A model generated the notes under the pieces. It was not told the origin of the DNA, did no database searches, and saw only the letters and a list, made by a program, of their open reading frames with translations. This document shows positions 38,391-47,040 of a DNA stretch of 64,000 nt, in pieces. The stretch's first letter is position 1; every line of letters begins with the position of its first letter. The stretch comes from Streptococcus sp. WB01_FAA12 (lineage in GTDB: Bacteria; Bacillota; Bacilli; Lactobacillales; Streptococcaceae). Both the position numbers and the translations under genes were made by a program. The stretch covers positions 16,937 to 80,936 of the forward strand of contig NZ_JABAEX010000010.1 of the NCBI RefSeq assembly GCF_012843315.1. Direction: 5' to 3'.

Positions 38391-38684
38391 ATGAAAACAA
38401 GAAAAATCCCTTTGCGCAAGTCTGTTGTATCTAACGAAGTGATTGACAAGCGTGATTTGCTCCGCATTGTCAAGAACAAAGAAGGAGAGATCTTTATCGA
38501 CCCGACAGGCAAGGCCAATGGCCGTGGCGCTTATATCAAGCTAGACAATGCAGAAGCCCTAGAGGCAAAAAAGAAGAAAGTCTTTAACCGTAGCTTTAAC
38601 ATGGAAGTGGAAGAAAGCTTTTATGACGAGTTGATCGCCTATGTTGATCACAAAGTAAAAAGAAGAGAGTTAGGACTTGAATAA
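38391..38684 (+). CDS. rnpM: RNase P modulator RnpM (YlxR)
   Basis: This 97-residue YlxR-family protein is known in Bacillus to bind the RNase P RNA. It has the conserved TRKIPLRKS opening, RDLLRIV, and the GRGAYI strand. The cysteine often found after the LRK motif is serine here. AGGAGG precedes the ATG. It lies between nusA and the L7Ae-like gene in the standard Firmicutes order and overlaps the latter by eight bases. Confidence 0.9.
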   Translation: MKTRKIPLRKSVVSNEVIDKRDLLRIVKNKEGEIFIDPTGKANGRGAYIKLDNAEALEAKKKKVFNRSFNMEVEESFYDELIAYVDHKVKRRELGLE

Positions 38685-38976
38685 GCAAAAGATAAGCAAT
38701 CTCTTGGGACTTGCTCAGCGAGCAGGTCGGATCATATCAGGTGAGGAATTGGTGGTCAAGGCCATCCAAGACCAGAAAGCCAAGCTAGTCTTTCTAGCCC
38801 ATGATGCTGGTCCCAATCTAACCAAAAAGATTCAAGATAAAAGTGACTATTATCAAGTAGAAGTTATAACCGTGTTTTCAACACTGGAATTAAGCATAGC
38901 AGTCGGAAAATCAAGAAAGGTTTTGGCTGTGACAGATGCTGGATTTACAAAGAAAATGAGGTCTCTTATGGAATAG
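38677..38976 (+). CDS. L7Ae/L30e-family K-turn RNA-binding protein (YlxQ)
   Basis: This 99-residue protein of the L7Ae family starts at a TTG overlapping the rnpM end. [22 protein letters not shown] and [10 protein letters not shown] are the family signature segments. It binds kink-turn RNAs by homology; the cellular role is uncertain. It is part of the nusA-infB operon. Confidence 0.9.
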   Translation: MNKQKISNLLGLAQRAGRIISGEELVVKAIQDQKAKLVFLAHDAGPNLTKKIQDKSDYYQVEVITVFSTLELSIAVGKSRKVLAVTDAGFTKKMRSLME

Positions 38977-38992
38977 AAGAGGAGGACATGAT

Positions 38993-41779
38993 TTGTCTAA
39001 GAAAAGATTGTACGAAATCGCAAAAGAACTTGGAAAAGAAAGTAAAGAAGTTGTAGCGCGTGCAAAAGAGTTGGGCTTGGATGTAAAAAGCCACTCATCG
39101 AGCGTGGAAGTTACTGCTGCTGAGCAAATCGCAGCTAGCTTTAAGTCTGCATCCGCTCCTAAAGCAGAAGTAAAACCTGCAGCACCAAAAGCAAGTGTAG
39201 AAAAGAAAGCTGAAAAGCCTGCATCAGCTAAACCAGCTGCCGCTAAGGAAGAAAGCAAACCAGTTGCACCTGTAGCTCCTAAGGAAGAAAAAGTGGTGGC
39301 TGCAAGACCGCAGAGCCGAAACTTCAAGGCGGAGCGTGAGGCACGTGCCAAAGAGCAGGCAGAGCGACGCAAACAAAACAAGGGCAACAACCGTGACCAA
39401 CAACAAACCAGTAACCGTCCGAAAAATGACGGCCGTAATGGTGGTAAACCTGGTCAAGGAAACCGCGACAATCGCCGATTTAACGACCAAGGGAAGAAAC
39501 CACAAGGTCAAGGAAATCGTGGCAATGATCGCCGTCAGCAACAAGACTTCCAGCCAAAACCAGCTGGACCACGTGTTGACTTTAAAGCCCGTGCTGCAGC
39601 CCTAAAAGCAGAGCAAAATGCAGAGTACGCACGCTCAAGCGAGGAGCGCTTCAAACAATCGCAAGCTGCTAAAGAAGCTTTGGCTCAAGCTAATAAACGC
39701 AAGGAGCCTGAGGAAATCTTTGAGGAAGCTGCTAAGTTAGCTGAACAAACTCAGCCAGCCGTAGCAGTAGCTCCTGTAGCTAAAGAAGCGCCAGTGGATA
39801 CACGTCGTAAAAAACAAGCTCGACCAGACAAAGAACGTGACGATTATGATCACGAAGAAGATGGTCCTAGAAAACAACAAAAGAATCGAAGTAGTCAGAA
39901 TCAAGTGAGAAATCAAAGAAATAGTAACTGGAATAACAATAAAAAGAATAAAAAAGGCAACAAGCAAAATAACCGCAATCAGGCACCAAAACCTGTTACA
40001 GAACGTAAGTTCCATGAATTGCCAAGCGAATTTGAATATACAGATGGTATGACTGTTGCGGAAATCGCAAAACGTATCAAACGTGAACCAGCTGAAATCG
40101 TTAAGAAACTATTTATGATGGGTGTTATGGCCACACAAAACCAATCTTTGGATGGAGAAACCATTGAACTCCTATTGGTAGATTATGGTATCGAAGCCAA
40201 ACAAAAGGTTGAAGTGGACAATGCGGACATCGAGCGCTTCTTCGTCGAAGATGGTTATCTCAATGAAGATGAACTGGTTGAGCGTCCACCAGTTGTAACC
40301 ATCATGGGACACGTTGACCATGGGAAAACAACTCTCTTGGATACCCTTCGTAACTCTCGTGTTGCGACAGGTGAAGCAGGTGGTATCACTCAGCATATCG
40401 GTGCCTACCAAATCGTTGAAAACGGCAAGAAGATTACCTTCCTTGATACACCAGGACACGCGGCCTTTACATCTATGCGTGCGCGTGGTGCATCTGTTAC
40501 CGATATTACTATCTTGGTTGTAGCGGCCGACGACGGGGTTATGCCTCAGACTATCGAAGCCATCAACCACTCAAAAGCAGCCAACGTTCCAATCATTGTA
40601 GCCATCAATAAGATTGATAAACCAGGTGCCAATCCAGAACGTGTTATCGGTGAATTGGCAGAACATGGAGTCATGTCAACAGCTTGGGGTGGGGATTCTG
40701 AGTTTGTCGAAATCTCAGCTAAGTTCAATCAAAACATCGATGAACTCTTGGAAACGGTCCTTCTTGTGGCTGAAATCCAAGAACTCAAGGCAGACCCAAC
40801 AGTTCGTGCGATCGGTACCGTTATCGAGGCTCGCTTGGATAAAGGAAAAGGTGCGGTCGCAACCCTTCTTGTTCAACAAGGTACGCTGAATGTTCAAGAC
40901 CCAATTGTTGTCGGAAATACCTTCGGTCGTGTCCGTGCTATGACCAATGACCTTGGTCGTCGTGTCAAGGTCGCAGGCCCATCAACGCCAGTTTCTATCA
41001 CAGGTTTGAACGAAGCGCCAATGGCGGGTGACCACTTTGCCGTTTACGAAGATGAAAAATCTGCGCGTGCAGCAGGTGAAGAGCGTGCGAAACGTGCCCT
41101 CATGAAACAACGTCAAGCCACCCAACGTGTCAGCCTTGAAAACCTCTTTGATACGCTTAAAGCTGGTGAACTTAAGTCCGTTAACGTCATCATCAAGGCC
41201 GATGTACAAGGTTCAGTTGAAGCCCTTTCTGCCTCACTTCAAAAAATCGATGTGGAAGGTGTGAAGGTTACTATCGTTCACTCAGCGGTCGGTGCCATCA
41301 ATGAATCTGACGTGACTCTTGCCGAAGCTTCAAATGCCTTTATCGTTGGTTTCAACGTACGCCCTACACCACAAGCGCGTCAACAAGCAGAAGCAGACGA
41401 TGTGGAAATCCGTCTCCACAGCATTATCTACAAGGTTATCGAAGAGATGGAAGAAGCTATGAAAGGGATGCTTGACCCAGAATTTGAAGAAAAAGTTATC
41501 GGTGAAGCAGTTATCCGTGAAACCTTCAAGGTATCTAAAGTGGGAACCATCGGTGGATTTATGGTTATGAGTGGTAAGGTTACCCGTGATTCTAAAGTTC
41601 GTGTCATCCGTGACGGTGTCGTTATCTATGACGGCGAACTCGCAAGCTTGAAACACTACAAAGACGACGTCAAAGAAGTTACTAACGGTCGTGAAGGTGG
41701 ATTGATGATTGATGGCTACAATGATATCAAGATGGATGATGTGATTGAGGCTTATGTCATGGAAGAAATCAAGAGATAA
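38993..41779 (+). CDS. infB: Translation initiation factor IF-2
   Basis: This 928-residue GTPase brings fMet-tRNA to the 30S subunit. An N-terminal IF2_N module (1-50) is followed by a long Lys/Ala/Gln/Asn-rich disordered linker (about 55-340), a second IF2_N module, and the G domain with [11 protein letters not shown] (about 437-447) and NKID. Domains II-IV come after that. It starts at TTG (38993) after GAGGAGG; the ATG at 38988 is out of frame. The linker is a low-complexity, Asn-rich region with shifted codon use. Confidence 0.96.
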   Translation: MSKKRLYEIAKELGKESKEVVARAKELGLDVKSHSSSVEVTAAEQIAASFKSASAPKAEVKPAAPKASVEKKAEKPASAKPAAAKEESKPVAPVAPKEEKVVAARPQSRNFKAEREARAKEQAERRKQNKGNNRDQQQTSNRPKNDGRNGGKPGQGNRDNRRFNDQGKKPQGQGNRGNDRRQQQDFQPKPAGPRVDFKARAAALKAEQNAEYARSSEERFKQSQAAKEALAQANKRKEPEEIFEEAAKLAEQTQPAVAVAPVAKEAPVDTRRKKQARPDKERDDYDHEEDGPRKQQKNRSSQNQVRNQRNSNWNNNKKNKKGNKQNNRNQAPKPVTERKFHELPSEFEYTDGMTVAEIAKRIKREPAEIVKKLFMMGVMATQNQSLDGETIELLLVDYGIEAKQKVEVDNADIERFFVEDGYLNEDELVERPPVVTIMGHVDHGKTTLLDTLRNSRVATGEAGGITQHIGAYQIVENGKKITFLDTPGHAAFTSMRARGASVTDITILVVAADDGVMPQTIEAINHSKAANVPIIVAINKIDKPGANPERVIGELAEHGVMSTAWGGDSEFVEISAKFNQNIDELLETVLLVAEIQELKADPTVRAIGTVIEARLDKGKGAVATLLVQQGTLNVQDPIVVGNTFGRVRAMTNDLGRRVKVAGPSTPVSITGLNEAPMAGDHFAVYEDEKSARAAGEERAKRALMKQRQATQRVSLENLFDTLKAGELKSVNVIIKADVQGSVEALSASLQKIDVEGVKVTIVHSAVGAINESDVTLAEASNAFIVGFNVRPTPQARQQAEADDVEIRLHSIIYKVIEEMEEAMKGMLDPEFEEKVIGEAVIRETFKVSKVGTIGGFMVMSGKVTRDSKVRVIRDGVVIYDGELASLKHYKDDVKEVTNGREGGLMIDGYNDIKMDDVIEAYVMEEIKR

Positions 41780-41790
41780 GATTTTTGCTC

Positions 41791-41916
41791 CTTTCTTAGG
41801 TGGTGAGGGACGCAAGCAAACCGATGGTTTCATTGCTTATTTTTGAGCCTAGAGTCTCAAAAATCCCCTGTGATGGGACTGATAAATCAGTTCCATCACT
41901 TTCACCACGGCGAAAG
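41791..41916. repeat. Multi-hairpin dispersed element, copy 2
   Basis: The outer arms CTTTC-TTA-GGTGGTGA and TCACCAC-GGC-GAAAG pair. Inside are three arms: AAGCAA/TTGCTT with inner ACC/GGT (about 41813-41839), ATTTTTGAG/CTCAAAAAT (41839-41864, loop CCTAGAGT), and a 14-bp stem GTGATGGGACTGAT/ATCAGTTCCATCAC (41870-41899). It lies directly after infB, with no T-run inside. The layout is like the minus strand of 27712-27824. Confidence 0.65.
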
Positions 41917-41927
41917 AAGCGGATGAG

Positions 41928-41955
41928 TTCAAATTGAACTTCGTTTCAATTTGAA
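41928..41955. repeat. Perfect 11-bp hairpin with CTTCGT loop
   Basis: TTCAAATTGAA pairs exactly with TTCAATTTGAA. It lies between the compound element and the terminator-like stem before rbfA. Confidence 0.75.
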
Positions 41956-41980
41956 TTGAAAATCAAAAAGTTTAAAAATA

Positions 41981-42005
41981 GCTAGGTCTGCTGGCCTAGC
42001 TTTTG
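41981..42005 (+). terminator. Terminator-like hairpin before rbfA
   Basis: GCTAGG and CCTAGC pair around an 8-nt loop and are followed by TTTT. It may end part of the infB transcripts, giving attenuated rbfA expression. Confidence 0.6.
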
Positions 42006-42029
42006 GTTCAAAGTAGAGAAAGGAATATC

Positions 42030-42380
42030 ATGGCAAATCATTTCCGTACGGATCGTGTGGGCATGGAAATCAAGCGTGAAGTCAATGAGATTTTGCAAAA
42101 GAAAGTCCGTGATCCACGTGTCCAAGGTGTGACCATTACAGATGTTCAGATGCTGGGTGACTTATCTGTTGCCAAGGTTTACTACACCATTTTGAGTAAC
42201 CTTGCTTCGGATAATCAAAAAGCTCAAATCGGGCTTGAGAAAGCAACTGGTACCATCAAACGTGAACTTGGTCGCAATTTGAAATTGTACAAAATCCCAG
42301 ATTTGACCTTCGTCAAAGACGAATCTATCGAATATGGAAACAAGATTGACGAGATGCTACGCAATCTGGATAAGAATTAA
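42030..42380 (+). CDS. rbfA: Ribosome-binding factor A
   Basis: This 116-residue KH-fold protein is needed for late 30S maturation. It has [14 protein letters not shown] near the start and the KVYYTIL strand. The ATG at 42030 after AAAGGA gives the usual [10 protein letters not shown] start. It is the last gene of the rimP-infB group, 250 bp after infB. Confidence 0.94.
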   Translation: MANHFRTDRVGMEIKREVNEILQKKVRDPRVQGVTITDVQMLGDLSVAKVYYTILSNLASDNQKAQIGLEKATGTIKRELGRNLKLYKIPDLTFVKDESIEYGNKIDEMLRNLDKN

Positions 42381-42382
42381 GA

Positions 42383-42404
42383 AAGAGGGGCAACCCTCTT
42401 TTTT
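42383..42404 (+). terminator. Terminator of rbfA
   Basis: AAGAGGG and CCCTCTT pair around a short loop with a T6 tail. Confidence 0.9.
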
Positions 42405-42428
42405 GGTGTATGCTAATCGTCCTTATGG

Positions 42429-42434
42429 TATAAT
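42429..42434 (+). promoter_or_regulatory. Extended -10 promoter of the DUF1858/DUF438 pair
   Basis: TATAAT preceded by TGG lies about 40 bp upstream of the DUF1858 start. The -35 is weak. Confidence 0.6.
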
Positions 42435-42475
42435 ATAAGCAGTAAAATCATTTTAGAACATACATGGAGGTCGTC

Positions 42476-42709
42476 ATGGACAATATCATCGATGTGTCAA
42501 TTCCCGTTGCAGAAGTGGTGGATAAGCATCCAGAAGTCTTGGAAATCCTAGTGGAGCTTGGTTTTAAACCACTTGCTAATCCCTTGATGCGTAACACAGT
42601 CGGTCGCAAGGTATCGCTCAAACAGGGTTCTAAGCTCGAAGGAACTCCTATGGACAAGATTGTTCGCACACTGGAAGCGAATGGCTACGAAGTGATTGGA
42701 TTAGACTAA
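42476..42709 (+). CDS. DUF1858-domain protein
   Basis: This 77-residue protein consists of one DUF1858-like domain: IDVSIPVAEVVDKHPEVLEILVELGF, then NTVGRKVSLKQGSKL. Relatives occur as small proteins or fused to ScdA/Ric-type or DUF438 modules. The ATG at 42476 follows GGAGG; an earlier ATG at 42464 overlaps that site. It is translationally coupled to the next gene (TAATG). Confidence 0.85.
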   Translation: MDNIIDVSIPVAEVVDKHPEVLEILVELGFKPLANPLMRNTVGRKVSLKQGSKLEGTPMDKIVRTLEANGYEVIGLD

Positions 42710-44043
42710 TGGCAGATGAACGGATTCATATCCTACGGGATATTTTGTTAGAATTGCACAATGGCGCCTCTCCTGAGTCAGTTCAGGAGCGCTTTGATGC
42801 GACCTTTACAGGTGTGTCAGCCATCGAGATTTCCCTCATGGAACACGAGCTGATGAACTCAGACTCAGGTGTTACCTTTGAAGATGTCATGGAGCTTTGT
42901 GATGTCCATGCTAATCTTTTTAAAAATGCTGTTAAGGGTGTCGAAGTAGAGGATACCGAGCATCCTGGCCACCCCGTTCGCGTCTTCAAGGATGAAAATC
43001 TGGCTCTCCGTGCTGCCTTGATTCGCATTCGGAGACTGTTAGATACCTATGAGTCTATGGAAGATGAGGAAATGCTGGCAGAGATGCGCAAGGGCTTGGT
43101 CCGTCAAATGGGGCTTTTGGGGCAATTTGACCTCCACTACCAGCGCAAGGAAGAGCTCTTTTTCCCCATCATGGAGCGCTATGGTCACGATTCACCCCCT
43201 AAGGTCATGTGGGGAGTGGATGACCAGATCAGGGAACTCTTTCAGACAGCTCTAGCGACGGCTAAGGCACTACCAGAAGTGTCGATTAGCAGTGTAAAAG
43301 AAGATTTTGAAGCTTTTGCGACAGAGTTTGAAAGTATGATTTTCAAGGAAGAGTCCATCCTTCTCATGATTCTCCTTGAGTCCTTTACTCAGGATGACTG
43401 GCTTCAGATTGCGGAGGAGAGCGATGTTTACGGTTATGCCATCATCCGTCCGTCTGAGAAATGGGTTCCAGAACGCCAGAGTTTCCTTGAGGAAAAGAGT
43501 GCAGAAGAGCCAGTACAACTAGACACGGCTGAAGGCCAAGTGCATCAAGTTATCGATACACCAGAAGGTCAGTTTACCATTACCTTTACCCCTAAGAAAA
43601 AGGAAGCAGTGCTGGACCGCCATAGTCAACAGGCTTTTGGCAATGGCTATCTCTCAGTCGAGCAGGCCAACCTCATCCTCAATCACCTCCCTATGGAGAT
43701 TACCTTTGTCAATAAAGACGATATTTTTCAGTATTACAATGACAATGCGCCAGCTGATGAGATGATTTTCAAACGGACGCCGTCCCAAGTCGGGCGCAAT
43801 GTAGAACTCTGCCATCCGCCCAAGTACTTAGACAAGGTGAAGGCCGTTATGAAAGGTCTTCGTGAAGGGGTCAAGGACAAGTATGAAATGTGGTTCAAGT
43901 CTGAGTCGCGAGGCAAGTTTGTCCACATCACCTACGCTGCAGTACACGATGAGAACGGGGAATTTCAAGGCGTGCTAGAGTACGTTCAGGATATCCAGCC
44001 CTACCGAGAGATTGATACGGACTACTTCCGTGGATTAGAATAA
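42709..44043 (+). CDS. DUF438 / hemerythrin-like / PAS protein
   Basis: This 444-residue cytosolic protein has three parts: an N-terminal DUF438 region (about 1-85), a helical HHE-type hemerythrin-like domain (about 90-235, with HYQRKEELFFPIMERYGHD), and a PAS-like domain (about 310-425, with MEITFVNKDDIFQYYNDN). Family members are linked to redox, nitric-oxide or iron sensing. A role here is not shown; the putative metal ligands are only partly recognisable by eye. Pairing with DUF1858 is common. Confidence 0.82.
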   Translation: MADERIHILRDILLELHNGASPESVQERFDATFTGVSAIEISLMEHELMNSDSGVTFEDVMELCDVHANLFKNAVKGVEVEDTEHPGHPVRVFKDENLALRAALIRIRRLLDTYESMEDEEMLAEMRKGLVRQMGLLGQFDLHYQRKEELFFPIMERYGHDSPPKVMWGVDDQIRELFQTALATAKALPEVSISSVKEDFEAFATEFESMIFKEESILLMILLESFTQDDWLQIAEESDVYGYAIIRPSEKWVPERQSFLEEKSAEEPVQLDTAEGQVHQVIDTPEGQFTITFTPKKKEAVLDRHSQQAFGNGYLSVEQANLILNHLPMEITFVNKDDIFQYYNDNAPADEMIFKRTPSQVGRNVELCHPPKYLDKVKAVMKGLREGVKDKYEMWFKSESRGKFVHITYAAVHDENGEFQGVLEYVQDIQPYREIDTDYFRGLE

Positions 44044-44052
44044 GGAGAAGCA

Positions 44053-44307
44053 ATGAGCTACGAACAAGAATTTATGAAGGAATTTGAAGCCTGGGTTAAT
44101 ACCCAGATCATGATCAATGACATGGCGCACAAGGAAAGTCAAAAAGTCTACGAAGAAGACCAAGACGAACGTGCCAAAGATGCCATGATTCGCTACGAAA
44201 GTCGCTTGGATGCCTACCAGTTCTTGCTGGGTAAGTTTGAAAACTTCAAAGCAGGCAAGGGATTTCATGATCTGCCAGAGGGCTTGTTTGGCGAGCGAAA
44301 TTATTAA
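44053..44307 (+). CDS. DUF1912-like small protein
   Basis: This 84-residue acidic, mostly helical protein opens with MSYEQEFMKEFEAWVNTQIMIN. This pattern recalls the streptococcal DUF1912 family of unknown function. AAGGAG precedes the ATG. It starts nine bases after the DUF438 gene, so it is probably co-transcribed. Confidence 0.75.
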   Translation: MSYEQEFMKEFEAWVNTQIMINDMAHKESQKVYEEDQDERAKDAMIRYESRLDAYQFLLGKFENFKAGKGFHDLPEGLFGERNY

Positions 44308-44360
44308 AATAGTGATACTTTCTTGATTTTTTGCCGAAATCTTGATAGAATATCTTTATT

Positions 44361-44386
44361 AAATCCTTGTCAGAGCAGGGATTTTT
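44361..44386 (+). terminator. Terminator after the DUF1912-like gene
   Basis: AAATCCTTG pairs with CAGGGATTT (one G-T pair) and is followed by a T-run. Confidence 0.8.
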
Positions 44387-44404
44387 TATTGAAAGGATTT
44401 TATC

Positions 44405-44800
44405 ATGTCAAAGAAACTCCAACGTAAAAAACAATTGCGAAATAGCCTTCGTCGTTCAGGTGCATTTTCAACTACAGTGACCAAAGTTGTAGAAGAGACC
44501 AAAAAAGTCGTGAAACATGCGGAAAAGTCTGCCAGTCAAGCAGGAAAAGTTGTCTCTAAAAAAGTGGAACAAGCAGTAGAAGTGACCAAGGAACAAGCTC
44601 AAAAAGTAGCCAATTCAGTAGAAGATTTCGCAGCTACTTTGGGTGGCCTCTCAGTAGATCGTGCTAAGACTTTCTATGATGAAGGCATCAAGTCAGCTGC
44701 TGACTTCAAAAACTGGACTGAAAAAGAACTTCTTGCCTTAAAAGGAATCGGTCCAGCTACCATCAAGAAATTAAAAGAACACGGAATCAGTTTCAAGTAA
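44405..44800 (+). CDS. Helix-hairpin-helix DNA-binding-like protein
   Basis: This 131-residue protein has a very basic N-terminus (MSKKLQRKKQLRNSLRRSG), an Ala/Lys/Val-rich amphipathic helix (about 25-80) recalling histone-like tails, and a C-terminal helix-hairpin-helix motif (LLALKGIGPATIKKLKEHG, about 108-126). It probably binds DNA non-specifically; no partner is evident. GAAAGG precedes the ATG. It appears monocistronic, since the T-box promoter follows directly. Confidence 0.75.
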   Translation: MSKKLQRKKQLRNSLRRSGAFSTTVTKVVEETKKVVKHAEKSASQAGKVVSKKVEQAVEVTKEQAQKVANSVEDFAATLGGLSVDRAKTFYDEGIKSAADFKNWTEKELLALKGIGPATIKKLKEHGISFK

Positions 44801-44813
44801 TCTTTCTTGAGCC

Positions 44814-44842
44814 TTGCATTTCCGTGAAAAACTTGTTACAAT
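44814..44842 (+). promoter_or_regulatory. Promoter of the T-box/valS operon
   Basis: TTGCAT and TACAAT are separated by 17 bp, with TGT in the extended -10 position. Confidence 0.7.
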
Positions 44843-44848
44843 AGAGCT

Positions 44849-45062
44849 ATTAGAGGTGTTTTGAATTCCACATTTTACAGAAAGTGGCGGCGCTGAGAAG
44901 TCCACAAATGTGTCAAAACTGGTTGCTGATGGATGAAAATGAAATAAAAGTGTCTTTGTATATCCTTCAAAGACAAGAGTTGCGGGCGTCTCTGCCCGAA
45001 ATTGGGTGGTACCGCGGATAAACACATTCGTCCCTGTCATGTAGATGGCAGGGGCATTTTTT
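44849..45062 (+). ncRNA. T-box leader, probably valine-specific
   Basis: The conserved T-box sequence TGGGTGGTACCGCG is at 45003-45016, followed by the terminator (45031-45062), with CCCTG/CAGGG arms and a T-run. The first stem is formed by GTTTT/AAAAC and CACATTT/AAATGTG, and GTC (44912-44914) sits before the closing strand with an A after it, as expected of a specifier codon. GTC is a valine codon, and valS is the third gene downstream. Uncharged tRNA-Val should allow read-through. Confidence 0.9.
45031..45062 (+). terminator. T-box regulatory terminator
   Basis: CCCTGTC and GGCAGGG form the stem and TTTTTT follows. It competes with the antiterminator that includes the T-box motif. Confidence 0.85.
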
Positions 45063-45082
45063 ATGGGAAGCGAGGTAGGAAG

Positions 45083-45637
45083 ATGGAGCAAGCACAATTA
45101 CCAGAACGATTAGAAACCGATCGGCTCGTCTTACGAGTCCGTACAGTGGCTGATGCTGAGGATATCCATGCCTACGCTAGTCTGCCAGAAGTCGCCTATC
45201 CAGCAGCATTTCACCCTGTAAAAACCTTGGAAGATGAGATTTATTATCTGGAGCATATTCTGCCCGAGCGCATTGAAAAGGACAATCTCCCAGCTGGTTA
45301 CGGCATAGTGGTTAAAGGGACCGATACTATCATCGGCTCTGTTGATTTTAATCATCGCCACGAAGACGATGTGCTGGAGATTGGCTATACCTTACACCCA
45401 GACTATTGGGGTCGGGGTTATGTTCCAGAAGCAGCGCGTGCCTTGATTGACCTAGGATTTAAAAATTTGGGTCTTCACAAGATTGAGTTGACTTGCTTTG
45501 GCTATAATGTCCAAAGTCAACGAGTCGCAGAGAAGCTTGGCTTCACCCTCGAAGCTCGCATCCGAGACAGAAAGGATGTTCAAGGAAACCGCTGTGACAG
45601 TCTGATATATGGCTTGCTGAGGAGTGAGTGGGAATGA
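45083..45637 (+). CDS. GNAT-family N-acetyltransferase (RimJ/RimL-like)
   Basis: This 184-residue acetyl-CoA-dependent transferase has the LETDRLVLR opening, motif A YTLHPDYWGRGYVPEAARALIDLGF (about 105-129) and the N-x-x-S-x-x-V-x-E-K-L-G block (about 148-159). It is closest in style to ribosomal-protein or antibiotic acetyltransferases; the substrate is unknown. The ATG at 45083 follows AGGTAGGA just after the T-box terminator, so it is the first gene under T-box control. Its stop overlaps the next start (ATGA). Confidence 0.88.
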   Translation: MEQAQLPERLETDRLVLRVRTVADAEDIHAYASLPEVAYPAAFHPVKTLEDEIYYLEHILPERIEKDNLPAGYGIVVKGTDTIIGSVDFNHRHEDDVLEIGYTLHPDYWGRGYVPEAARALIDLGFKNLGLHKIELTCFGYNVQSQRVAEKLGFTLEARIRDRKDVQGNRCDSLIYGLLRSEWE

Positions 45638-47040
45638 TTATCAAAAACTGTAATTTTAAATCTAATGTTAAGAAAATATTAAAATTTTTATATAATATAC
45701 TGGCTTGGGGGCCTGCCATTATTGTAATATCATCTTTGGTATCAATATTTTTAATTCTACCTTTTACTTTGTTACCAGTTAAGGAAGTAAAAATATTCAA
45801 TGAGAAAAGTTTGCCATTTTTTATTTTAGAGTTTATAGTACTCACTTTGATGAGTTACTATGGATATAGAATATACTCAAAAATTAAAAATAACAAGATA
45901 GCAGTATTCCTGTATTGTCTAGTTTTAATTCTTAGTATAGCGTTGGTATTTTGTTATAGGTACAGGTTCGTTATACTATTACAACCAGCACTTCCTCTAG
46001 TATATGCAATTATTTTTGAAGAGAAATTATTCAAAATTAGGGACTTTTTTAGTACTAGTAAAGTTATGCTTGCATCTTTAAATATATTTGACGTTTGCTA
46101 TATATTTGCGCTTCAATGGGTTATACCTTTAGATATTTCACCAGAATGGTTGAGTTGGGGTATTGTATTATTTATTACAATTATCTGTCCTGCATTACGT
46201 ACAGGCTTATTAAATTTTTATACTAAACAAAGTAAAAAACGGAAAAACCGAGATAAGACGTATTTTTCCTCCTACGTCGTTATGTATATTATATCATTTG
46301 TTCAATTGTTTTTATATTTAACAACGACATTGAATTATTTGAAGTTACAAGATAAATCAATTGTAGACTTAGCTCCCGTAAATATGATGTTTGCAACTCT
46401 ATTTATATATTTTTGGTTTGTATTAAAAACACAACTTGATAAGGGAGGGTATGATAAAAAGAATGAACTGCTTAGATGGGTTTTTGGTGTTCTATATGTG
46501 TTACTTATTTTTTTCTATGATCGAATAGAAGGAGGATTCCTTATCATCCTAACATGGTTACTTCCTGTTTTGATCTCAACGATTATAGGCAAATTACATT
46601 ATCAATTTGCAACAGATGATTCCTCGCAACTTCCGATTCCGACTTTGAAAATGAAAAAACATATTTACTGGTTACATTTGATAAGTTTTCTTACACTTTT
46701 TTGTTTAAATTTATTCTCTGCATTGTTCACGGTACAAAAGATAAAGCTAGATGAAATTATTCCGGTAAATACAGCTAAGTTCAGTATAATCAATTTAATC
46801 AATCCCAGTAACAAAGAACTTGCTTCGGTATGGATGTCTAGTATTATAACTTCGTTTATAATTGTATCCTTGTCTATTATTCTAGCAACGGCACTTAGTG
46901 TAGGGGTAGTTAAATTTCTAAAACTGAATTATTCAGATTCCGCTAAGGGATATTATGAGTATCGAAATAATGGGTTCAGCGCCCTAATAAATCGTAGATA
47001 TAAAAGAAATATTCGTAAAAGGAGAAAAAATAATGTCTAA
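45634..47040 (+). CDS. Unknown polytopic membrane protein in the valS operon
   Basis: This protein of 468 residues has about 11-12 predicted membrane helices and a very basic C-terminal tail ([14 protein letters not shown]). I do not recognise the family; there is no nucleotide-binding or transporter signature. The ATG at 45634 follows TGAGGAG and overlaps the previous stop. The end overlaps the valS start by eight bases. It is far more AT-rich than valS and the acetyltransferase, which suggests separate acquisition, yet it is locked into the operon by overlaps on both sides. Control by a valine T-box hints at a link to valine or amino-acid supply (inference). Confidence 0.75.
   Translation: MIIKNCNFKSNVKKILKFLYNILAWGPAIIVISSLVSIFLILPFTLLPVKEVKIFNEKSLPFFILEFIVLTLMSYYGYRIYSKIKNNKIAVFLYCLVLILSIALVFCYRYRFVILLQPALPLVYAIIFEEKLFKIRDFFSTSKVMLASLNIFDVCYIFALQWVIPLDISPEWLSWGIVLFITIICPALRTGLLNFYTKQSKKRKNRDKTYFSSYVVMYIISFVQLFLYLTTTLNYLKLQDKSIVDLAPVNMMFATLFIYFWFVLKTQLDKGGYDKKNELLRWVFGVLYVLLIFFYDRIEGGFLIILTWLLPVLISTIIGKLHYQFATDDSSQLPIPTLKMKKHIYWLHLISFLTLFCLNLFSALFTVQKIKLDEIIPVNTAKFSIINLINPSNKELASVWMSSIITSFIIVSLSIILATALSVGVVKFLKLNYSDSAKGYYEYRNNGFSALINRRYKRNIRKRRKNNV

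Noticed and set aside
39150..39990. Repetitive-looking Lys/Ala/Asn/Gln-rich DNA in infB considered as a repeat or recombinant insert
   Set aside because: This is the normal disordered linker of IF-2, variable in all streptococci.
41928..41955. Perfect hairpin as an infB terminator
   Set aside because: No T-run follows. The better terminator candidate is the stem at 41981-42005.
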